This document shows, one piece after another, positions 55,815 to 64,000 of a DNA stretch of 64,000 nt. Position 1 is the stretch's first letter. Each line of letters starts with the position of its first letter. The stretch is taken from NCBI GenBank assembly GCA_003996215.1, contig QJPP01000857.1, positions 124,001-188,000 of the forward strand. The letters run 5' to 3'. The notes below the pieces were generated by a model that had not been told where the DNA came from, did not search any database, and worked only from the letters and a program-made list of their open reading frames with translations. Position numbers and translations under genes: made by a program. Source of the DNA: Jaltomata sinuosa. Its lineage: Eukaryota; Streptophyta; Magnoliopsida; Solanales; Solanaceae.

Positions 55815-57922
55815 TGTAACACTCCAAAAAATTTAAGCTAAGACCCGAACTGTTCCTCATAAGTGTCAGCTTGTCAAAGTGATAGACTGAGTTCATTAGG
55901 AGGGTCCACGGGTTATGGAATAATCCAAGAGTTAAGGATACCAACCGTGGTACTCAGTACGGGCAAAGGATCTAAACCTTGCAAATTTTGACTGAGAACC
56001 ATGAGCAAGGTTCCAAAAACCATGGAATAGTCCACGAGCCATGGAGTCCACTCATGGAGCTCATTCTGGATGAAGTCCAGAAGCTTGGCAAAATCAGACC
56101 AGGAATCCACGAGAGGGATCCACGAACCATGGGACAGTCCATGAATAGTGGAAACCTACCGTGGAAAATATTGCCTGAAAAATCATGAACAAGTCCATGA
56201 GCCATGCACGATTCCACAGATCATGGTTCAGTCCATGAGCCTCAGCGCCAGAAATTTTAGACTCATCAACAGGGGTATTTTAGTCTTTTTCTACTCTTTT
56301 AACCCCTAAACTACATTATTTTAGCCTCTTTTGGGTGGGATTAAGGGGAAGTTAGTCGACTTATTCCCTTATTCTCACAATTTAAACTCTATAGTTAGAA
56401 AAGGAAAAAAAGGAGAAGCGTTCTCTAAGACTTCCAACTAGGGTTTTTTTCCCAAGCTTTAAACTCCAATTCTAGCTCAAGTTCTTCAGGATTCAGGTAT
56501 GTGGGTATTCAGTAAGGTTTCCTTTCACCCTTATGCCCAAAACCTCAGGATTTTACTTTGTTTTTTATGATATTTATGAAATTAGGGTTCATACCCAATT
56601 TTGCAGTTTTCTACAGATTTGATTCCTTTATGATTACTACATGATTTATACTCTTATTTAAGTGATTATACATGAATTACTACAAAGCTTTGAGAGGAAA
56701 TGAACTTAGACTGATTCTACAGTATTTCCATATGAATTATCTTTTCCTTCAGAATTTAGTTCAAAGTGTCAGAATTTAGTTTAAACAGAACATAATTAAT
56801 TTTAAGTATACAGTCTTTCAGAAATTATCTCAGATTAGCTAAGTTCTGACCTAGTTTTTAGAACACTAGTTTAAAGAAGCTATCAACATAATAAGTTTGG
56901 GAGTAGTACTTAGAAATGAGTTGGACTAGGGTCCAAGTTTCACTCAAAGTACGTGCTACTGTAGGTCTATTTAGCCCCCTAGTTGAGCACAAATTTAGTG
57001 ATCACATCAGTCATGCCTTTATACCCTCAAAAGGTATATTGACTCCTCCCAATGAGGCGTATACATTGGACTCTATGTTAGCTCATATGGTTTATGTTGG
57101 TTAAATCGACTTTCCCACAGGCTCAGACTCAGTATATATGTACTTGGTCCTCAATTCAGTTCCAATGTATTTTATTATGTCTTTTCATAGTATTTGTGCA
57201 TTTTTTGGCTTTGTGCATATCATGATTGGTCCATTGTACTACAGTTCAGTTTTTGTGCTTAGTTTGCATTTTAGTACAACTTATTAGTATTTTCAGCATG
57301 CTTATTTATCTTATAACTTGCATATCTCACATGCTCAGTACATTCAAAGTACTGATCGCATACTCTTTGGGTTGCATCCTATCATGATGTAGATTCAGGC
57401 GCTCATTCCTAGACTCATGGTTAGATCATAATAGAACTTCCAATTAGAGTGGTGAGTCCATATTATCTGAGGATGGATTTTTATGATGCTTTCTTTAGTA
57501 TTTTCTATTTTAGTATTTAGAGTTAGATGGGATCTTGTTTCGGCAGCTCGTCAGTATTAAAGGCTTTCAAACACAAAGTTAGTTATTTCAGTTCAGTAGT
57601 ATTTTTCAGACTCAGACTATTTTCAGATTATTAACCACCTTATATTCAATTCAATTTAGCTTCTGTGGTGTCTTATTTATATTGAATTCTTAGTGATATT
57701 CCATGCCATGGGTTAGCTTGGGGTCACTCGTGATCTAAAGCACCATGTTATGTCTAGGGTGTAGGCTTGGGTTTTGATAATGCTTCTCTATAATAGATAG
57801 GGTAACGTCCTTCATAAGGGAAATCATTGAGTTTATGTTTGAGTTGTCAAATATGATAGAAACCTAGTTGGTTAGTCTCTTAGGGGAAGTTTGAGTACCC
57901 TTTAGACTTTGATTTTGGTTAA
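55815..57922 (+). repeat. 5' LTR of the deleted Gypsy element
   Basis: Starts TGTAACACTCC. No primer site follows; the similarity to the 3' LTR ends at about 57920 (GATTTTGGTT) and RNase H sequence follows at once. A word cluster lies at 55900-56240. Confidence 0.82.
55900..56240. repeat. TCCA(C/T)GA-CCATGGA word cluster
   Basis: About ten variants of CCATGGA, TCCACGAGCCATGGAGTCCA, TCCATGAGCCATG, CCACGAACCATGG, many palindromic (CCATGG). The matching cluster in the 3' LTR is at 59770-60110. Confidence 0.8.
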
Positions 57923-59450
57923 GGATGTTCGTAGGCTTGCTCGTCTAGGGATTCACCCTACTTATTCAACTGATGGTGGTATCATATTTCAGAATGGGTC
58001 AGAATCTTCATGGGAAGTTGAGGTGAAGGAGAAATAGGATAGTGATCCTATCGTGCATTAGTTGAAGGGTGTTTTCCACCAATATAGAGTAGAGGTTTTC
58101 TCCCAAGAGGGAGATGGTGTGCTTCATTATCAGGGTCGGTTATATGTTCCCGATATAGATGGGTTGAGATAATGTATTTAGGCAAAGGCTCATAACTCTA
58201 GATATTCTATCCATCCAGGTGCCATCAAGATGTAGCATGACCTACGAGAAGTCAATTGGTGGAGTGGCATAAAGAGGGACATTGCAAATTTTGTGGCTAA
58301 GTGTTCAAACTGCCAGCAGGTGAAAGTAGAACATCAGAGACCAGGAGGTATGACTCAGGATATGTATATCCCTACTTGGAAGTGGGAAGTGATCAATATG
58401 TACTTTGTTATAGGTTTACCTCGTACTCACTAATAACATGATTCTATTTGGGTGATAGTAGATAAGATGACTAAATAAGCCCACTCTTTGCTTGTCAAGA
58501 CTACAGATTCAGCAAAGGATTATGCCAGACTCTATAACAGTGATTTATTCAAATTGCATGGGATTCCCTTGTCTATTATCTCAGATAGGGGCATTCAGTT
58601 TACATCCCAGTTCTGGAATTATTTCTAGAAAGGTCTTGGTACTCGAGTAAATCTTAGCACGTCATTTCATCCACAGACAAATGGCTAGGTGGAGCATACC
58701 ATCTAGACTTTAGAGGATATGTTAGAGGCTTGTGTGATCGATTTCAAAGGTAATTGGCATGATCACTTATCTCTCCTAGAATTGACCTACAACAATAATT
58801 TTTATTCTAGCATCCTGATGGCTTCATATGAGGCACTTTATGGATAGAGATATAGATCTCCTATTGGCTGGTTTAAGGTAGGTGAAGCTATATTTATAGG
58901 GCTACATTTAATTCATAAGACACCGGAAAAGGTTCAGCTCATTAGGGAGAGGTTGAAGAATGCTCAAAGTCATCAGAAATCTTATGCAAATATGAGAAAA
59001 AGAGACCTAGGGTTTGCAGTTGATGATTGGGCATTTCTGAAGGTTTCACCTATGAAGGGAGTGATGCTATTTGGTAAAAAGGGGAAGTCCCCGATATATG
59101 TCCTAAAAGGATTTTGAGAAAAGTTCGCAATGTGGCTTACAAATTAGAGTTGCCCGCAGAGTTAGCATCAGTGTACCCACTCTTTCATGTGTCCTTGTTG
59201 AAAAAGTGCATTGGTGATTTGGCTTTAGTTGTGCCATTAGAGAGTATGGGTGTGAGTATAATCTCTCTTACGAAGAGGTCCCAATTGATATTCTTGACTG
59301 TCAGATTTGTAAGTTGAGAAATAAGGAAGTCGCTTTGGTGAAAGTCCTTTGGAGGAACCAGCTAATCGATGGTGCTACTTGGGAAGCAGAAGTAGATATG
59401 ATGACCAAGTACCCTCACCTCTTTCCTTCCAGTTCAGTATCAGCTTGAGG
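57923..59450 (+). pseudogene. Pol remnant: end of RNase H plus integrase
   Basis: Reads VRRLARLGIHP-like and WEVEVKEK (RNase H border), EVFSQEGDGVLHYQGRLYVP, then the zinc-binding HNSRYSIHPGAIKM and CSNCQQVKVEHQRPGGMTQD (Cys pair kept). Core: WKWEVINMYFVIGLPRTH, where the first catalytic Asp is Tyr, HGIPLSIISDRGIQFTSQFW (second Asp kept), SFHPQTNG, a stop and VEHTI (Glu kept). C-terminal part: DDWAFLKVSPMKGVMLFGKK, a frameshift at about 59110, LPAELASVYPLFHVSLLKKC and WEAE before the end. It has at least nine stops. Plus-strand order and spacing are normal. Confidence 0.88.
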
Positions 59451-59670
59451 TAACAGTTTCCTCTTTAGTATTCTCATCAATTTCATGTCCCATTAGTTAC
59501 TCTTATGCTTTTAGTATGTATATGTGTCTCATGAATCCATCTCAGTTCATATTTCAGTCAAAAATCAGTTACCTTGTCAGTACTTCAACTTTTAGAACTT
59601 AGTTTGTGGGATTGCAGCTTTTTCCCTACCATCTTAGCTTAGTTAGACTTTATTAGAGGACGAATGATCC

Positions 59671-59680
59671 CAAGGGAAAG
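59671..59680 (+). promoter_or_regulatory. Polypurine tract of the deleted Gypsy element
   Basis: CAAGGGAAAG, 4 bases before the 3' LTR; preceded by GAGGACGAATG, usual for this group. Confidence 0.75.
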
Positions 59681-59684
59681 ATAT

Positions 59685-61806
59685 TGTAACACCATAAAAT
59701 TTTTAAGTTATGACCCGGACTATTCCTCATAAGTGTCAGCTTGTCAAAGTGATAGACTGAGTTCATGAGATGGGTCCATGGGCTGTTAAATAGTCCATGA
59801 GCCGTGGATACCAATTGTTGAACTCAGTCTGGGTAAAGGATTAGAAGCTTGCAAATTTTGACTGAGAACCATGAGAAGGATTCCACAGACCGTGGAACAC
59901 TCCATGAACCATGGAGTCCACTCGTGGAACTCAGTCTGGACCAAGTCCAAAAGCATGGCAAAATCAGACCAAGAATCCACAAGAGGGATCCACAGACCAT
60001 AGAACAGTCCCTGAACTGTGGAAATCTCCTATGGAAACTATTTCCTGAAAAACCACGAATAAGTCTATGAGCCATGGACTGTTCCACGGACTGTGGTTTG
60101 GTCCACGAGCCTTAGTGCCAGAAAACCTAGAAAATTTCAAACTCGTCTAGCAGGCATAATTTAGTCTTTTTCTACTTTTTTAGCTTTAAACTACGTCATT
60201 TTAGCCTCTTTTAGGTGGGATTAAGGGGAAGTTAGTTGAATTATTCCCTTATTCTCTCGACTTGAAATCTAAATTTTGAAAAGAAAAAAAATGAGGAAAA
60301 AGTCCTCTTAGACTTCCAACTAGGGTTCTTCTCACAAGCTTTAAACTCCAAGTTCCAGCTCAAGTTCTTCAGGATTCAGGTATGTGGATATTCAGTAAGG
60401 GTTCCTTTCACCCTTATGCCTAAAACCTCAGGCTTTTAATTTGATTTTCATGATTTTTATGGCATTAGGGTTCATACCCAATTATGTAGTTTTTTACAGA
60501 ATTGATTCCTTTATGATTCCTACATGATTTCTACTCTTGTTAAAGTGATTATATATGAATTCTTACAAAGATTTGTGAAGAAATAAACTTAGCCTGATTT
60601 TACAATATTTCCACATGAATTAGCTTTTTCTTCAAAATTTAGTTCAGAGTGTCTACATTTAGTTTGAAATGAAAATAATTAGCGTTAGTATACAGTCTTT
60701 CAAAAATTATCTCAGATTAGCTAAGTTCTGCCCTTGTTTTCAGAATACCAGTTTTAAATGAGCTATCAACATAATCAATTTAGGAGTAGTACTTAGCACA
60801 GAGTTAAACTAGGGTCCCAATTTTACCTAAAGTCCCAGAACTACGTGCCTCTGTAGGTCTATTTAGCCCTCTAGTTAGGCACCAGTTTAGTGATCTCTTT
60901 AGTCATGCCTTTATACCCTGGTAAGGTATATTGGGTCCTCCTAATGAGGCGTATACATTAGACTCTATGTTAGCTCACATGATTTATGTCAGTTAATAGA
61001 CTCTCCCAAAACTCAGACTTAGTATATGTGTACTTGGCCCTAAGTTCAGTTCCACTATATTTTAGTATGTATTTTCAGAGTAATTCTGCATTTCAGCTTT
61101 ATGCATATCATGATTGGGCCATTGTACAAGAGTTTCGTTTTTGCACTTAGTTTGTATTTCAGTACAACTTCTCATTATTTTCAGCATGCTTAGTTATCTT
61201 ATAGCTTGCATATCTCATATGATCAGTACATTCAAAGTACTGATTGTATATTCTTTATGCTACATCATATAATGATGAAGTTTCAAGCGCTCATCCTCGA
61301 ACTCATGGCTTGATTGCAGTAGGACTTTTAGTCAGAGTGGTGAGTCCTCATCATCTGAGGATGGATTTTCATGATGCTTTTTTTATTATTTTCAATTTTA
61401 GCATTTAGAGTTATCCGAGGCTTATCCCATCATCTCGTTAGTAGTTAAGGCTTTCAGACATAGAGTTAGTTATTTCAGTTCAGTAGTATTTTTGAGACAC
61501 ACTACTTTCAGATTATTAACCACCTTATATGGAATTCAGTTTAGCTTCCGCTCAGTCTTATTTATATAGAATGCTTAGTGATATTCCATGCCATAGGTTA
61601 GCTTAGGGTCACTCTTGATCTAAAACACCATGTTACGTCCAGGGTGTATGCTCGAATTTTGACAAAGGTTCTGGATAATAGATGGGGTAATGTCCTTCTT
61701 AAGGGAAATCATTGAGTTTATGTATGAGTTGTCAAATATGGTAGAAACCTAGTTGGTTAGTCTCTTAGGGGAATTCTTAGTACTCGTTAGACTTTGATTT
61801 TGGTCA
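59685..61806 (+). repeat. 3' LTR of the deleted Gypsy element
   Basis: Starts TGTAACACCAT, matches 55815-57922 throughout. The right edge is approximate, set by loss of similarity. Confidence 0.82.
59770..60110. repeat. CCATGGA word cluster in the 3' LTR
   Basis: GGTCCATGGGC, GTCCATGAGCCGTGGA, ACCATGGAGTCCACTCGTGG, GAGCCATGGACTGTTCCACG, ACTGTGGTTTGGTCCACGAG. Individual words have drifted from the 5' LTR copy but the cluster remains. Confidence 0.75.
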
Positions 61807-62201
61807 GAAATTTTCTTAAGAGTTGAAGTGAAGAGTGAACTGTTTAGCACTAGCGCAATGCAAGACTAGGCGAAAGTTGAACCTTCACTGCCTAGCACTT
61901 GCATGGAACTTGTGGTTCACAAGTATCCACTTACAAGATGCAAGTGTAACACATGTAGGGCTAGTGAATATTCAGGCTTCTGCCATAGCACAAAGCTTCA
62001 CCTACGAGCCACAGGTTTGCATATGCGGCACATAGGTGGCACGCATGTACTGGGCTGACAACTTGGATGCCCTTTTCTCTGTACATTTCTTTTCCCTTTC
62101 AATTCCTTACTCCTCTTAGTTATTTTATTTTTCTTAATTACTCAAAAATACAAAAAGATTTTTTTTCTCGTTCTCGGACACTCACATCATTTTGCAGGTA
62201 T
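61807..62201 (+). other. Athila-2 3' domain after the nested element
   Basis: Non-coding. A third Athila word cluster at about 61890-62045 (GCACTTGCATGGAACTTGTG, CACAAGTATCCACTTACAAG, GAGCCACAGGTTTGC, GGCACATAGGTGGCACGC), comparable to 54780-55020. Confidence 0.5.
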
Positions 62202-63874
62202 ATGTCTTCATCCAGGAGAAACCCCGGCAGAAATACATGCAAAGCTCCATCCAAAAGAAGGAGCAAGGGCAAGGTCCAAGGTAAGGCCCAAGGAAAGGGT
62301 AAGGCACTAGAGATTGTCCCTTAAGCTCCTCCTGCGCCTATAAATGATGAGGATTGAATTCATTTTTGTGTTGAGGGCATGAGGCCCCATTACCATAAAT
62401 TATTTATGAGCCAATTATTAACACCTGAAAAATCAATTCAATTTGAAAGGGCTTAAATATGAATTCCTCAACATCACAAAGTAGTTCACTGAACGGGAAT
62501 GGTCACCTTTTCTGAATGTTCCAGGAGGACATTTTGAGGGCCTTGCGCGAGATTTCAGTGACTCTTATCAATCGAGGCAAGACTCAATGAAGCATAAGAG
62601 ATGCCCTGAATATTTCCCATGCTTTTCTTCTATTCTAGTACGAGAAAAGGAGATCAATATCTCTCTAGAGGCCATAAAATCCATGTACTAGGCCACACCT
62701 ATAGCTACTAGAGATGTCTACTCTGTGAAGATAGCAATGAAAGGGAGTCAATACAAGTGGATAGCATAAATCATTATTGTGGGTTAGCCTTTTTAAGCTA
62801 GTTTGGGTTGCAAAATCTCTAGGAAAGACCTCAACTTTGAAGCCAAGTTGTGGTCGACTTCATTTACTCCTGCCCCATGCCTTCTAAGAATTATCAGAAA
62901 ATTTTCATTAAGGCTGCTATATTGATTGCTTATATAATAAAGAGGATCCTTGTGAACTTTGGGGAGATTTTGCCGTCTAATTTAAATAGAAATCCCGCCA
63001 GAATGCCACCTCTATTCCTTTAATTATTCTCATTAGCAAACTTTGTGCTAGAGTCGGTGTACCTTATGTTACTTGTGATCAGTCGTGTCTAGGTATTGGT
63101 GTGATTGATATTGAGAATAAAAGGGATACAAAAGCTCTTTAGGTGAAAGAGAGGAAGCTTGATAGAGGTTTGGTCATTCTGGAGAGTTCCTTTGCTGGAT
63201 TAGAGACTTCAAATGCTGTTGGTACTCTTGATGACTCTCCCTCACAGTAAAGATAGGATATGCCTACTCCTGTGATGTTGGGAAATTCTCCATCAAAATC
63301 ATTACCTCCTAAACTTCCATCATGCCTTCAACGTCTTCTAATTAGTGGGTTACAAAAATTTAATGAAATGATCCGTGATAACAACAACTAATTGATAATG
63401 CTGGCCAAGAAACTTCCCGCCTTCATTCGGAGATCAATTAAAGAAGCTATGAAGGATGTTTTTCAGAACATTGGTAATCTATGTCCCTGAGTTGACACAT
63501 TATAGGGGTTGGTTGCTTTAATTAGGAAGGATGTAGACAAGCTAAACAAACAGGACAATCCAAATCTTAGTTTCTTAGATGAGACCATTACTATACCCCA
63601 TGGGGGTAAGTGGCCTATTTATGAGATGCTTGGAAGTGTGCAAGAGATAGAGGACAATGAGATAGATGTGGATCAAAAAATTCCCCGAGGATGCATGAAG
63701 TTATATAGGACTCTTGGAGGACAGTGCATTCCCGCAAAGGAGGAGATGGTCCTAGATCACAAGGACCTCATCATTATGGAACGTCGAGAGAGGATCAGTT
63801 CGATGATGAGTGATCACAGGGAGTCCTTACACCTTAGCCTCTCATTCTCTATTATTTTGCATTGGGGGCAATGA
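62202..63874 (+). pseudogene. Athila-2 third ORF (env-like / plant transposon protein type)
   Basis: Located between pol and the expected 3' LTR, where Athila elements carry an extra ORF. ATG at 62202 (MSSSRRNPGRNTCKAP), a very basic start with repeats KGKVQGKAQGKGKAL and a stop at 62324. The middle (62330-63240) is broken into pieces such as HYHKLFMSQLLTPEKSIQFE. The end is open at 63509-63874: SFLDETITIPHGGKWPIYEM, then HKDLIIMERRERIS. I see no signal peptide or membrane segment, so 'env-like' rests only on position; it may be related to the B2 antisense ORF family. At least eight breaks. Confidence 0.5.
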
Positions 63875-64000
63875 TTATGTCAAGTTGGTGGTGGGTGTAT
63901 ATTTGATGGGATGTTTAGCCTTTACTTTGATTCATTTGGTGCCCTTGTTGAGTTTGCTACTTTGATATTTCCGGTTCCCTTGTCGGGCTTGGTTTGTAAA
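63875..64000 (+). other. End of Athila-2 interior
   Basis: TTTTGCATTGGGGGCAATGA and AGTTGGTGGTGGGTGT resemble the block just before the 3' LTR in plant Athila elements (family: GCATTGGGGACAATG). The LTR start itself is not in the window. Confidence 0.5.

Larger units (their letters stand above)
55815..61806 (+). mobile_element. Gypsy (Tekay/Del-like) element with a large internal deletion
   Basis: Two 2.1-kb LTRs (55815-57922 and 59685-61806) around only 1.76 kb of interior. The interior begins directly in the last part of RNase H, so primer site, gag, protease and reverse transcriptase are gone. LTRs differ roughly at one base in seven in the first 280 bases by hand count, so this is an old copy. 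I see no clear target duplication (left ATGGT, right GAAAT). Confidence 0.85.
51003..64000 (+). mobile_element. Athila-2 (Ty3/Gypsy), interrupted by a nested Gypsy element, runs off the window
   Basis: 5' LTR, primer site, gag scraps, protease joined to the end of pol, integrase fragment, 3' domain with an env-like ORF. The other insertion (55815-61806) lies in its 3' domain. I cannot prove that the parts left and right of that insertion are one element, since no target duplication was found, but both carry the same kind of non-coding sequence and the order of parts fits. Confidence 0.7.

Noticed and set aside
55810..61815. A target duplication around the deleted Gypsy element
   Set aside because: Left ATGGT and right GAAAT do not match; the similarity of TTGGT near the LTR end is inside the LTR.

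Overview
The window reads as plant nuclear heterochromatin, most likely from the nightshade family (Solanaceae); that is my inference from recognising the retrotransposon families and from the AT-rich, intron-less, stop-riddled sequence. I see no intact host gene, tRNA, rRNA or CRISPR array. Almost every base belongs to LTR retrotransposons or their fragments, inserted into one another. All their proteins are broken by stops, frameshifts or deletions.

Layout, left to right. 1-3596: the 3' end (integrase plus LTR, + strand) of a Ty3/Gypsy chromovirus, called family B here. 3597-5847: scraps, including a minus-strand Ty1/Copia RNase H piece, a Gypsy gag piece and two unrecognised coding-like pieces. 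5848-6149 and 36948-40500: the two halves of one minus-strand family-B LTR, whose integrase end follows at 40600-41132. Inside that LTR sit a 31-kb Ogre/Tat element (6150-36947) and a solo Athila-type LTR (37738-39060). The Ogre element has 4.8-kb LTRs, a tRNA-Arg primer site, a gag remnant, almost no pol, and a long repeat-rich 3' tail. That tail is split by a 12.2-kb minus-strand Tekay/Del-like chromovirus (17573-29796) with two 3.5-kb LTRs and all gag-pol domains recognisable but broken.

Right-hand chain: Athila-1 (from 41133) interrupts the family-B integrase. Athila-1 is cut at 44313 by a minus-strand non-autonomous element (B2) that carries family-B-like LTRs but no gag-pol, and instead an antisense ORF resembling the 'putative plant transposon protein' family. 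B2's 5' LTR is cut at 51003 by Athila-2, which runs past the window end and is itself split by an internally deleted Gypsy element (55815-61806).

The most interesting signals are non-coding. (i) A motif occurring six times in the Ogre leader and tail has a hairpin whose stem bases change together between copies. (ii) A second group of short hairpins in the Ogre tail has stems that vary together around a conserved loop. (iii) Dense clusters of family-specific palindromic 'words' lie near the start of every LTR family here. (iv) The antisense gene in B2 is bracketed by the same words as its LTR. (v) The outer Ogre LTRs look less diverged than the LTRs of the element nested inside it, contrary to nesting order.
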